The position numbers were made by a program, and so were the translations under genes. Below are positions 32,116 through 43,980 of a DNA stretch of 64,000 bases, one piece after another. How positions within the stretch are numbered: position 1 is the first letter of the stretch; each line of letters begins with the position of its first letter. The notes below the pieces were generated by a model. It made no database searches and was not told the origin of the DNA. It was given only the letters and a program-made list of their open reading frames with translations. Source of the DNA: Cladophialophora immunda (taxonomy: Eukaryota; Ascomycota; Eurotiomycetes; Chaetothyriales; Herpotrichiellaceae); the NCBI RefSeq assembly GCF_000835495.1, contig NW_015622542.1, positions 3,990,485 to 4,054,484 of the forward strand. The letters are read 5' to 3'.

Positions 32116-34453
32116 CTACTGAAACCCTTGGGTCCATTGTCCACCTCCCTGGCCTTGACTCTGAGGACCAGGCCATCCCTGCCCATGCTGAGGATTAGGC
32201 TGCATAAATTGACTTTGTCCGCCCATGGGGTAAATGCCTCTCTGGCCAATGCCGAGAGCCCCATACCCTGCAGCAGCATTGATCGCTTGCAGTCCTGCTC
32301 CAGGACCATATAGCTGCTGCCCGCCGATTCCACCAGAACTCCCTTGGTGGTGGAGCAACGGCATCTGTGGTGGTTGCATTTGTTGCGGGTGAGGAGACGG
32401 ACTAGCATGGGTGCCACCAGGTAAAGGCGAAGGAATTTGTCCTTGTGCTAAGCTGGGCGAGAATTGGGGCGTAGTCATACGATGAACAGCCGGTGACTGG
32501 TGAGGCTGCGGTGGTGGAGCTCCCCAACTTTGTTGTTGCTGTTGTTGTTGTTGCTGCTGCTGTGACTGCGATTGCGGCGGCTGCTGCTGCTGCTGTTGCG
32601 GGTTGATAGCATGAGGGAATCCTGCGCCGAAGGGTAATGGTTGTTGTTGAGAGCCAGGTTGCGAGATGGAGAGACTTGAAGATGATCTTTGATAACCTGG
32701 GTGTTGAGGGGTGTACTGGGATGATTCGCGCGAGAAAGGTTGTTGTAGATTTGGTTGGCGGACGGGTGACTGGATAGGAGGCTGTTGATGGGGGAATGAA
32801 GGAGGATTCATCGAGGACGGTAGAGACTGAGAAGGGTGCGACATGGAATTGGGCTGAGTGGAAGGGACGTCGCTCGTGTTAAATCGGGGCGAGGAGAAGG
32901 GATGAGTTGTCGTTGCAACTTCAGCTTCCGCAGGAGGAGGTGTTGAAACAGGCGGTTCATGTGGCCTGCGCCAATAGTCTTCGACAAGTCCACGCCTGTA
33001 GCGATTTTGTTGGTTGATGGTTTTGCTGTATTCAGCCGCATGGCTGGCTTGACTGGCCAATTCCACGTCGGAACTTGGTCGAGTGAGATCTTGATATGGC
33101 GGGCCCGTTATTTCGTGCCTCGGCCGCACAATATCTTTGTACCTGGATTCGTAGGTTGGGTCGAAGGAAGCCAGTTGTGCCATGGTCGATGCGATCCCGG
33201 AATGAAGAGCTGGCGGTTGCACAGCTCCATAACCCGGGCCATTGCTGTAGACGATGTCACCATATGCCGCAGCGACGTTAGCACGAGCATTCAACTGGTC
33301 CTGGGCGGCCGCTTCTCTGGCCCTTGCGGCTCCAGGTCGCTTCTCGCCGGCAGCATCCTGTTCGGTGAATCCTTGCTTGATAGCTTTGGCTTCCCAGTAA
33401 TCGTCTCGAACTCTTCGACCGTCTTTGATGACGCGACTGCCGAATTGGCGAAACATCGAGCGCGCCGTTACCACGGCGATCTGGCGTGACCGGTACGAGT
33501 AGGGCAGGATCTCGCGGTTAACGAGCTCTTCCTTCTCCTTGACGCTCGCAATGATCTTAAAGAGCGACCGATTTTTGTTGAAGAGAAGATAGGAATCCCG
33601 GTACTGAAGTTGACGCGCGCATTCCGTTGCCAACATAAACAGCTTTTGCCCTCTCCCGGGGAGGGTGAAAGTCCTGATCTTGTACTCTCGTCCGCCCTGG
33701 AGGTAGCCCAGTTGGTCCACCTTTTTCTCGCCTGCATCGTCGTACTCGCGTGGCATATACTCGTCTCCTTCGGGCTGCAGCACGTCGCTGGTATGGTCCC
33801 TGACCGTTGGCAGTGCTTTTATGGTCGATTTGGGAAGGGTGCGCGGCGGAGATGCTTGTACCGGCGTGGAGGCCTGTGGTTGTGGGCCTCCTTGATTTCT
33901 GGGCGTCTGATTCAGCTCTGGGGAGGTCTGGCTGGAGGGTGTTGGGAGGGCATCGACGTTGGAAGTAAAGTCTCCAGACGTTCTGGGGGTTTTCGACGGT
34001 CGACCACGTTTGCGCGGGCCTGGTGATTGGGATGTCAGTGCGTTCTAACGCGTCAAGGAGCTGCAGCGCGACTCACCATCATCGTCACCTGGATGATATT
34101 CGCCATATTGTTCGGGAGATCTGCTTCGTTTGATGCCGCGCGGGCCTGATTCGGCTGATGACTGTATCAATCCACCTGTTACACACAGGGCGTCAGCAAA
34201 GGCACGCGACAGAGAAATTCGATGAAAGAAGAATTCAGTAAGGTCCGCGATGCGCCCCATGCATCCATGGGTCACGGCCTTGACCAACGCACATCGAGTG
34301 ATGCTCCCAGTGGTCAGGTTTAGGGAAACCAATAGAAAATGGCATACCACTAGCGTTCAAAGCTGCAGGATCGATGGTTCCTGCACCATCGCTCATGTTG
34401 CCGATACCATTCAGAGCATGTGTAGGCTGGCGAGTAGGTGGATAAATGGACAT
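32116..34453 (-). CDS. rsc7: RSC chromatin remodelling complex subunit Rsc7 (Npl6-like)
   Basis: Subunit of the RSC/SWI-SNF-type nucleosome remodeller (CRC_subunit family). Three exons: 34348-34453, 34077-34175 and 32116-34019; introns 34176-34347 (172 bases) and 34020-34076 (57 bases); 702 residues. Exon 3 opens with PRKRGRPSKTP, an AT-hook-like motif that follows DDG across the splice. The conserved domain starts near 148 (LQPEGDEYMPREYD) and runs through DQLGYLQGGREYKIRTFTLP, LATECARQLQYRDSYLLF and SYRSRQIAVVTARSMFRQFG to about 270. The C-terminal half is Pro/Gln/Ser-rich, with poly-Gln runs around 540-570 (CAG/CAA mix). The alternative is Swp82, a paralogue with the same domain; in filamentous fungi one gene normally covers both. 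The start MSIYPPTRQPTHALNG is the first ATG of the open frame. Confidence 0.9.
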
Positions 34454-37013
34454 TTCAGCGCCGTGGCGATGAAATGGTGGTGGTGGAGGAGATGGTGGTG
34501 GTGATGATGCGCAGGCTCTGCACCCGCATCAGCACGCCAGGAGCTGCCAGGCAGCACAGAGCTGGGTGACCCAGACGTGAAGATCTAGGGAGGGTGCCTG
34601 CGTCTGATCAGTGCCTCCGCTCCGCGCCGCTTCAGCAATGTGCGACAACAGGAATATTGAAGTGCAACGAGGATGGCGACGGCGACAAGACAGAGAGACA
34701 GGCGCGGGAAGCAAGGCGTGCACAGGTGCAGAGCACGGTTGCAGGCGTGCAGCAAAAGTAAAGTTAGCGAGGATGACGAGGGTTATGCTGGAACCAGAGA
34801 CCGCGGCGGAAGGTAGATTGGTGGAGGCGGACGGCAAAGGATGCAGCTCGAACTGGGGGGAGTCTTTAGTGTGGCAGTAGTGGCCCTCAGTGCCAAAAAA
34901 GAGGCGCTGTTGGTCGGCCGGTTACGCCAGTCGGTCGGCCAGTGGTGAGTTTTTTTGATCTGTGAGCTGCGTGTCGCAAGGTGCGGAAGTACAAGAGAAG
35001 AGCGGGAGATGGCGCTCGGGGCTTGCAGATGCAAGTCAAGAAATGGTTTGTTCCTCTTTTTTTGCTTTTCTGTCGCCTCCTAGCACCGACTTCTCGCTGA
35101 CTGGTTCCCCGTTTCCCTCTTGTGCCTAGGCAAGGCCCGTCAGTCAAGATTGGTGGTCCCCCCGCCCAAAATGGTCAGTGTGTTTGTAAAATGACGACGT
35201 TTTGCCGAGGAAATTCGAGTTTGGCGGGTTGAGGGACGCGCAGCCCAATTGTTTAGCGGTGGCGATAACCCAGTGATGACACCTTGGAATCGGTTTGTTG
35301 AACCGAGCCCCTGCGGAGTGATTGGAAAGGAAGGTTGATGACGGTTGGATGGAGATGAAATCTGGGGAATTTGCGATCAGACTGAGAAAGGATGATGATG
35401 GAGGATAAAAATGGAAATGGACAAGAAGGCGGACGGCGAGATGACGGCTTGATCTGATTGCTGATGGTTCAGTTGTGGTCTTGGGACGACGCGGGCTTGA
35501 AAAAGGGCAGCCGGATCATTGATTGAGTGAACCCTAGCTGGATGTAGGAACGGGCACTTTGGGGGATGACCGATTAGACATTTGCTCGCGGCGACAGGGA
35601 AACGCCAGGCCTGAGCCAGGCAGGAATTGGTGCGAGAGAGTGTCTAAGCTTAAGGCGGGCGTTCGCTGCAGGTGGTTTGTTCCAGGCAAAGAGGTTTAGT
35701 GTATCTCGGTATCCCTGTACTCTTGGAAGAGCCTGAAGAGCCTGTGGAGCTCTCAACTGAACCACTCGATACACTTTTGGGGGTCAGTTGTTTTGAGGTA
35801 TTTCCGCAGTACTGCCGGGCAGCCAGGCGACTAGGCGGGAGCCGAAGAGCTGGGAATGAACAGTAATAACTGGTGAGGAAGCGGTGGAGCGTCTATTCGA
35901 TGATTTGAGTATTGTTTTCGATGGCAGTGGGCTGAACTGGACCGGATGAGATTGGACAGGCAGGAGTAGAGCCTCGCAGCAAAGAGGTGCGGGAGATGTG
36001 CGGCCAGAAAGCGCGCCAGATGGCGAAAGAGGTGGGAAGGACGAGGGAGACGTATAAGGAGCAAGGGCGGCGGGGAGAGCGAGAGGGTGTGTGAGTGGGA
36101 AGCCGTAAGCCAATACTACGCCAGGGCCAGTGAGGGACAGAGAGACACGAGGTTTGGATCGGTGGTCGAGTCGAGTCGGGGAACTGGTGGGGATTAGAGT
36201 CTGTCACAAAAGAGTCAGAGGACAAAGCTGATGGTATCAATCAAATGCTAATAATGCTCATCAGGGAGATTGATACCTCTGGGCTTCTTGGGCTGCCAAA
36301 GTGCGGGCGTGCATGGATGCGCGTGCGTAGCGGGTCGGCATACAGTATGCAGATGCTTTCATGCAGCAGCGGCGACGGCAGCGTGCGATTGATGCAGCAG
36401 AGAGCAAGATACGGTTTAGGCGGCACATGCGGCCAGGGTGGTTTTCACTAAACTAGAACTTTGGGGGAAAGGGAGGGGTGGAACGAGGGAGTTTAGAATA
36501 GTAGTCGAAGGGAGAAGATGCCGGGCAATGCGCAGAGAAGCAGGGAACAGGGGTTGTCCTTTCGTCGATATACGACGTCAACTTCTGCAGACTGGGTAGT
36601 CGCTTTTCCTCTGGCCGGGGAGCGATAGATAAACCCTTCCTGAGCAAGTCCCTAACAATCCTCGGGCATTGTTTTACCTATCTCTGCATGCCTACTTGTA
36701 GGTGGGCAGCTACCCAGTAATCCCTCCCTGGCACAATAGGTGATAAGGAGGGAGAGCAGACTGGGTGTGTTTCTGCCGGTGACCAACGGGGCATGTCTTG
36801 CTGGTTACCTGAGCTGGTGCTTGTGGGCACTGAAACTGACTCGGGTGCAGCGGCCAGCCCCAGCTCCAGCGGTACGAGAGTCTTCCGGCGAGGACCCGGG
36901 GTCCACCCAGTTAGGCTGGGAGGCAGTCAGGTGGGCGCTGGAGGGGGCACGGTGGACGCCATGCGCGCTATGACCTCGGGTGGATTCTACGAGGGGCTTG
37001 GGCCTGGAGAGGT

Positions 37014-37040
37014 GATGACTCTAATGACTCTATTGACTCT
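37014..37040. repeat. Three tandem 9-10 bp units (TGACTCTAA type)
   Basis: TGACTCTAA, TGACTCTAT, TGACTCTGC in succession. The TGACTC core is also a Gcn4/AP-1-like half-consensus. Confidence 0.6.
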
Positions 37041-37120
37041 GCTAGGCTCCCATCATTGGGTGTGTTTGATCATTCATCGACGCTGCTCAAAACTCAATCG
37101 CCCGTTATTGTTGCGAGCAA

Positions 37121-37162
37121 GTCTGCTGTCTTTTCTGTCTTTTCTGTCTGTTCTGTCTTTTC
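37121..37162. repeat. Tandem TCTGTCTTT-like units
   Basis: Four imperfect units of about ten bases (TCTGTCTTTT) forming a pyrimidine-rich array in non-coding sequence. Confidence 0.65.
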
Positions 37163-40100
37163 GGGTCTTAAACCCTGGCTTGTGCCGGAATGAGCCAACT
37201 GGGAGCATACCGCGAGCTAGATCCAGTTATCCAGTCTTTTTTTCGCTCATGCTCGCTCATGCTCTCATCGCATCGTAGCCTGCCGCAGCATCCCACCATT
37301 CAGCTTGCGACGCCCTGTCCTCGTTCCGGCATCTCAGGTCATCTGCCCCTCCAGAACCTCCTCCGGACCCCTGTCTCGTGGCGGAAATGCCTATCCATGG
37401 CTCCCTTTTCCTTCGGTCATGGCGACCAACTAGCCTCCTCCATGGCTGCCGTCCACTCATCATACGGCCCCGGGCGAACCTGTGCAGCTCTGAGCCATCG
37501 CTAGGCTATCCCTTCCCTCCGGGTCTCCTCGATTCCCAAAGAGCGCAAAGCTTCAGCCCTCGGACTCGAGACTTTCTTGATTTGTGGCCGCCATCGCGTC
37601 GACGAGTGACCTTTCAACCATCTGTCAGCTGATGCCATTGGCCAACCGCTTCAAGATTCCCATGACCATCCTCGAGCCACTCAGCTCCTCGACTTCGCAC
37701 CCACTCCCCTGTCGCCATCTCCACACGCCCCTCCTCTTCGTGCAACGCCTCCACGCGAACTTCCCTGGCTAGGGCGGCTTCTCATCCAAGCCACCAAACA
37801 CACCTACGTCCTTGAGTGACTCTTCCGTACCAAGTACTGTGTAAGCCCACCAGCGGATGGTCCACGGAAGCAGTCCTCGTTCAGGAATCCATCCTGCTGC
37901 CATTCTGACTGGCCAATACCCCTCGGCCCAGCAGACTTTTGCTTCAGGTCTGATATTTCACTCATTCTTTTTGGGACAGGAAAGAGCATGGACATAATAC
38001 TGTCGAGCCGAGAAGGACCGGCGTCCCAAGCAGACTGGCATCTCCGCCGTACTTGTGCTTACTCTGGCCTTTATTCCATCATCCGTTCAAGTCTCCGAGC
38101 TTGTAGTTGGCATCTGTTCGAAGATCTAGCCGTGGAGTATCTCCGATTCACGTTGTCTCCTTGTCCTCTCCCTGGCCTCGTTTTCGCGAACACTGGTCTT
38201 CTCATGGACTAGACTAGACTCTCTGGGTCTCTTACCTGCTCTGCTGCCTCTCTCTGACGAATCATGCTCTCGAGAGGCCGCCTTCACCGAGACAAGCGCG
38301 AAATTTGTCATGTCTGAGGCAACTGCCACGGTGCCTCGAAGCTCAGCTGAACTCTGACAGAATCATTCAAAGCGCCTGGTGGCCCGAGCGTTGTGACGTT
38401 CTCCTCGAATTCCTGCCCGGTCATTGGGCCCTTCGCCCTTGGCCTTACATACATCTGACAAGGGCTCACCTGGGCCGTCGGTAGATGTGACTCGATTGCA
38501 GAAGTATCCCCTTCCCAATGAGGCTAACCAGGCTAACCAGGGACATCGTCAAGAGAAAGTTGCCTACCGCATTCTGCAAAACCTCGACATAAGTTTGGAT
38601 CATGCAAGACTTCCTGATTCGACACTTTGTCGGCGGCAAAATGAACCGACACCTTGCAGAGACGGCTGAGATTCTTGACAAGACCAGGAATGGGTCTTCC
38701 ATCGCAAGTGGAAACTTCTTACTCGGATCCCTTAGCTCGCTGCTAGAAGGTAATCGGGAAAAAATTGCGTTTAACAGTAGTAGCCAGGCAAGACCTCTTT
38801 TTGCGCATCTCTGAGATAAGACTGCCGACCTATTCTTGATACTTCCTCCTCGTGACGGTAGTGGTGGATGTGCCAAAAACCTTCTGACAGGCGGTGTGAG
38901 CATCGGGATTGGTACGAGATGCGAACTCACGACTCGCTCGCCTCAAAGCGCTCCAGGTAATCTGATTCTGTAGACATCGATGATTACTCCCCTTCGAGGG
39001 CGACATAGAAAACATGAGCGGAGCAGGCAGACTAGTCGAATACAGTCCTTGGAGTAGCCTCGTGTAGTGGGGGGAATTTGCAGACCAACCTGATATCTGA
39101 ACGACCTCTTACGCTAACGGAGACGGATACCACGAATGGCCGAAGGCATGAATCCCAGAGATGGCGGAGGGTCTGCGGACTGTGGATGATTAGATGTCGG
39201 ATACTCTAGTTCGACCTCAAGAAACACCACAATGGAGAGAACAAAACTGTAGTGGTGGTTATGGCCTTTCCAGGCATGAATAAGTCTGTGCCGCACCATT
39301 TAGCGATTGGTTTTCGAACGTGCAGCTGGGTCTGGTCGAAGCTCCCTGTAATCGTTGATCTGGCAAGCCCTAGTGGCCTCGGAATCGCCCAAGATCAACG
39401 GTGTCTGGGGGACGCTCTTCGGCCCGCTCCAGGCTTGCACATGCGTGTGGTATTGATCGTGGTGGTGTGGCCTTCAGCAGCTACTCGTACAACAAGCGAG
39501 TCCGATCGGCGCTGTGCGTTGTTCCCAGAGTCTTCACCCTTATTTACCCTGGTTTGCCTGGCACCAAGGGCTGGAAAGAGCAATTGGGCAGAAAACACCA
39601 TCCCACCATCAGTATGGCCTAGACTGGTTTCATTGCTTGCTTTTAGCCACCGTTCCGTGTTTGAGGCAGACATGCTGTGACGGCTGCACGCTTGCACGGT
39701 CGAGCCTGGGTTGTCTTCTCGTCGCATATTCATAGCCTTGACACACGGACCTGATGTTGAGATTGGATGTCAAGACGGGGGTGGCCGAGACCCCAGTTAG
39801 CTAGAACTGCGCCATGCTGGATCTTAGGTGTGACCCCTTCGACACCCTCTACAACAAGGGCGGGAGGAACTGGGCCTCATCGGCGAGGTGACGCCGCGGA
39901 AGAGACGATGCGAGCCGCACTTGCAGCGGCCACCTTGCTGCTAGTCGTTTGATTGACGTGCATTTGCCCATGCAAGATCGGCCCCCTCGAAGGTTGTGTG
40001 CCCGTCTGCTGTCCAACGTGTCTGTCGGCGAGTGGTTTCTTCAGAGAACCTCATCCATCCTGTTGCCACGCCTCAATATTTGCCTTGTATCACTTTTCCA

Positions 40101-40612
40101 ACCTCGCCTCTTGTCTTTTGTGCTTCACACCTTGGTTCTGATCCGTATTCATAGACAACGTTCAATCTTTCTGTCTCAACGCCGATTGGTTCCAGGGTTG
40201 GGCGTTCCCAGCTTTGAGGTTCGTGGCACCGAGGCCAAACAAGGATTACTTGGTCGTCGCAGGTCAAGGAGGACAAGGAGGCAGGCGAACGACGGCAGGG
40301 ATATTCCGCAATACCCGACTCTGGACCCTGGCTCTTGCGGTCTGTTTCATGTGTTCAATCAGACTCATCATTATTGAAGGCTGTTTCAGCGACTGGCACC
40401 TGGTTGACACGGAGAAATTGGTGAACCAAGTGATCGAGGCATCTCAGCAAGAAGGTTCCAAGTTATGGAGAGAGCGCAGAGGGTCTCCTTCAATTCTGTG
40501 TGATGAGTGGCACTGAATCAATCTCCCATTCTTCAATTTCAATTTGAATTGTTCCTGTCAAGCCTTTCAGCTATTCATCCTTGACAAGGAATTGGTGCTG
40601 GGCTTCAGTTCT

Positions 40613-40700
40613 ATCTTTGACTCTGTACATTTTGGGGGGGGGGGCTTGGGCTTCATCCTGCAAACATGTGCCTCTCTATCTTTGACTCTGTACATTTTTT
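40613..40700. repeat. Spaced direct repeat next to poly-G/poly-T
   Basis: TCTTTGACTCTGTACATTTT occurs twice, about 65 bases apart. The first copy is followed by a run of eleven G and the second by T7 G5. It looks like a local duplication with expansion of the homopolymer. Confidence 0.75.
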
Positions 40701-40984
40701 TGGGGGACCTTCCAGGGACTTTTCTTTTCAACAATGCACACGTGGGGTATCTCAGCTCTTTTTCGCATAATCATGACAAATTCCATCTGTGACTGGGTTC
40801 ACATTCGTTGCGGACTCGTAGCATCTTGCTCTCATGTGCAACAAAGTCACCAAGTCCCATGTTTCACCAATGCCAATCCACACCGCCAATTGCTCCGATG
40901 TTGATACAATTCGACCAATCGCACTCCCAACGCCCATTATGAAACTCGATACCTCAGTTGGTACAAGTAGGCCTTCGACATCTG

Positions 40985-43349
40985 TCAACCCATAAAACCT
41001 TGGTACTGCGTTAAGCGCGCAGCCAAAGTTCCATCAAGAGATCTGCTATCTTCGGGGTCGAACATGGCAAGTCCAAGTTGCGCTGCGAGGGCCGTAGTGA
41101 TTCCAGCGGCTGAGAGCCATTCAGCAAGAGCGGTATCATCAGGGTTGAAAGGAACAAGCGCGTCTGAGTCGGAGTCCACCGTAATCTTGGGCTCCAGTTG
41201 TCGCATGTTGATGAGCATCTGAACCATCTGCGCAAAGGTCTCAGCCTTTTCTGCATAGAATGCTGGTTTTTGGTCCAGGGGCCAGTGAACGCCTTTACTG
41301 CGCCAATAATCCCAACGCCGGTACAGCCAGCACATGCGCTCCACACAGTTGAGCAAGACGAACGCAATCAAGAATGTTTCGAAGTTGTTGCTCTTATGGC
41401 GAGACAAGACCCTCTGTTCGAAGTGGTTCATGATACTTCTGCACACAATGCCGGCGCGCTTTTCGACCACCGCTCGAAGTTGCAGGGTCAACACGCGGTA
41501 AGACGCGCCCATTGTCGTCTCATTAACCAAAGTTTGTCCATCTTCAAGCTCAGTCTCCGTCGCAAATAAGGGTTTCAGCTTATCATCGGTGATGATTGAC
41601 GTTGCTGTCCATAATTCGATGACGTCTGAGACGAGATTATCCGGCTTGTCAGCGGTCATGCCATTTTGTTGTCGATCCTTGATCCTCTGGGCAATCTGGA
41701 GACTTGCCCGTATTGCGCGAGATGGTTCCTGGTCCACGACTTTTGGCGAAATTGCCTGAAGATATCGTTCAACCTTCGGGAGGATATTGTCCGTGTCAAG
41801 GTCTGCAACGACAATAACTTCCTTGTCTAAAGGGTGTTGATTGCTAGCACCAGCGGCGTCGTCTCTTGCGGGAGCCGGCTCTGTTATCTGCTCGCCTCGA
41901 AGTCCCTTCAGAGCGATCTTCTGGTCCGGGAAATGGAAGCCTTCGACCTTTCCTGGAAAAAGCGTAAAAGAGACTCGGGTCTTCAAGGTGTTGACTTCGA
42001 GATAGGCCAGAACTCCATGTAGTCCAAGAAAGTAGAGTGGAAAGGCTTCGCTAAGTCTCGTACGTACGCAGGAATGCTTCCACAGGCGAGGACTTTCAAC
42101 AGCAGCACAGGTTTGACACGGTGTCTCCTGAGAGCAGGTCTTCTTGAGCATGCGGCATCGCATGCACGCGCCGACTTTGCGAAGCTCGCGCACTTCCTTA
42201 CGGCGGTCGGGTGCAAACCTGCCACGGACCTTCGGCCTCGGCGATTGTGAGTTTGAATCTGTATTGTCAAAGAGCTGAGCCGGTTGTCTATTCGGATTCA
42301 TTGCAATCGGTCTGAGATGTTGGCTCGTAGACTCCTCATTTCGTGAGGCTGGACTATCTGTTGCCCTTGAAGAAATCGACGCCAGTTCTGGTGAATGAAC
42401 AGGCTGCGTGGCAGCGGGGGTGGTCAGCGGCTCCATCGGCTGGGTCCCGAGCATTGCTGGCCAAGAATATGACTGTCGACCCTGCGAAGCAAAGCCATTC
42501 TCATGAAGCTCACCAAGAAGTGCGGAAGGGACGTCATCTGACATGTCCAGGTCCGTGGCCATGACAGAATCATCGTCGATTGTCGCATGTGCGGTAGCCG
42601 CAATTGTTGAAAGATCCTGAGGATGGGTGCTAACAAGAGGCAGGCCAGCTAGATGACCTGGGGGAGCTGCAGGTAGATGACCCATATAGTGGTAGAGTGG
42701 TGGAAGGCTTTCAGGCGAACTAGTTGGGAAGGCTAAGCAGAGTGGATTAGTGTCTGCTTTCTGGAAGAGTGTAAAAATCAAAGATAGACAAACCATTGTC
42801 TTGAACATCTGCACCATCATCATGCAACAGAGGGTGGGCAAAGGTGCCTGCCTGAAGCTGAGGATCAAGCGCTGCGTCCTCATCTTGTGGCTGAGAGATC
42901 TGGTTGTGATGTCCATCTAGATCCCCAGAGGTAGAACCAGGATTGCCTCGTGCATTACCACCAACACGACGGGAAGCCTCAGCGAGAACATTCAAGCCGT
43001 CAAAATTCTGTCTGCTCTGACCATAGGGCAATCTAGCGCTGTTATCGCTCTCGTCTTGCTCCGCTGCTCTTTCATCATTCTCGGCTCTCTCTGGATTAAA
43101 CGTAGGGTCGATGTATGGATGGACATCTGGGAGGGACAGATCGTGCAAACGCAAGATGATTTTGGTGCGCTCAGCATTAGACACGGCCGGGCATTTTTTG
43201 GTCAGATGAGTGACCATAGCCTCACTCCGGCCTCGCGGGAAGTGCTCTCCACATCGTCGGCAGGTCTGTTCATAACGGTTCGAGGAGTCACCAATCTTAG
43301 CACCGCGTTCAAAGAACTCCGCCATCAGCGGGTTAGGACGGCGTCCCAT
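40985..43349 (-). CDS. Transcription factor with BED-like finger and Cys6 cluster
   Basis: Two exons, 42794-43349 and 40985-42732, separated by a 61-base intron (GTTTGT donor, CACTAATCC branch, CTTAG). Product 767 residues. The start MGRRPNPLMAEFFERG is the characteristic N-terminus of this fungal regulator type; the frame extends upstream without an ATG. An N-terminal CX2CX14HX4C finger (C30, C33, H48, C53) resembles BED-type DNA-binding fingers. A second cluster near 370-405 (CMRCRMLKKTC, then SQETPCQTC, then a further Cys 13 residues on) fits CX2CX6CX5CX2CX12C, a Zn2Cys6-like binuclear cluster with a long last loop. Between them is a disordered acidic region; after it lies a helical region to the end. 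Targets unknown. It is 631 bases downstream of the polymerase X stop on the same strand. Confidence 0.85.
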
Positions 43350-43980
43350 GATCGAGAATGCTGCCAACCCTTGCCTGAAAATAGTCAGTGTGCTCCGCTT
43401 GTTTGATGTCGCGGGGTATCAAGATCGACTCACGAGATTGGTCGATGGATGAGTGTCTCCGCGGGTGGGCAGAAAACGGACGACGGGGTTGGTCGAGCAG
43501 TGGACAATGATGTCGTGCAAAACCGGGGAAGACAAGGCGGTATTTATCAATGCCAGACCCAGCTCACTGCCTCACTGGAGACGCGAACTGGGACAAGTAA
43601 AGGACGTTCACACACAACAATGACGGCGACAGTGATGAAGGTGTTTCGACAGTGTTTACAAAGTTGACGAGTCTGAGGAGAATAACAAAAATGTTGGCAG
43701 AATATTGCGACCCTTAAGGCGGTGATGCGAAACGCAGGGCGGTGAGGGATTTAGCCCTGACGGCTATTGGCAGTCGGCTACTCCCGCGCCAAGCTGAAGG
43801 GCGCATTTTTCCGAGTTCCGAAGCCACAGACTTTTTGAGGGCCGACCATGCACGTGCCATGTTGTTCCTTGCTGAGTCTCTCCACTCTTTTGACGACAGC
43901 AGTCCGTTTACAATATGTGGAGAGGCAATCACAATGGATAAGAACCTGCCATGATCATTCTGTCTCTGAAGCTGTACCAT
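43350..43980. other. Promoter region of the BED/Cys6 regulator
   Basis: 631 bases between the polymerase stop and the regulator start. It includes CACGTG at 43851-43856 within CATGCACGTGCCATG. No gene. Confidence 0.4.

Larger units (their letters stand above)
34454..40984. other. 6.5-kb stretch with no supported gene
   Basis: Much longer than other spacers in the window apart from 48217-52592. Open frames reach 161 codons (36793-37278) but are low-complexity or unrecognised and overlap in several phases. Base composition is not obviously AT-biased and no transposon coding is visible. It holds simple tandem repeats at 37014-37040 and 37121-37162 and a spaced direct repeat at 40613-40700. The left 2 kb upstream of RSC7 (34.5-36.5 kb) is rich in GATGATGG/GGTGG simple sequence and is probably its promoter. 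It could harbour a non-coding RNA or decayed genes. Confidence 0.4.

Noticed and set aside
36793..37278. Plus-strand 161-codon frame in the gene desert
   Set aside because: Spans simple tandem repeats (37014-37162), which create the open frame and the Leu/Ser-rich sequence.
39252..39680. Plus-strand 142-codon frame
   Set aside because: Unrecognised and overlapped by equally long frames on both strands.
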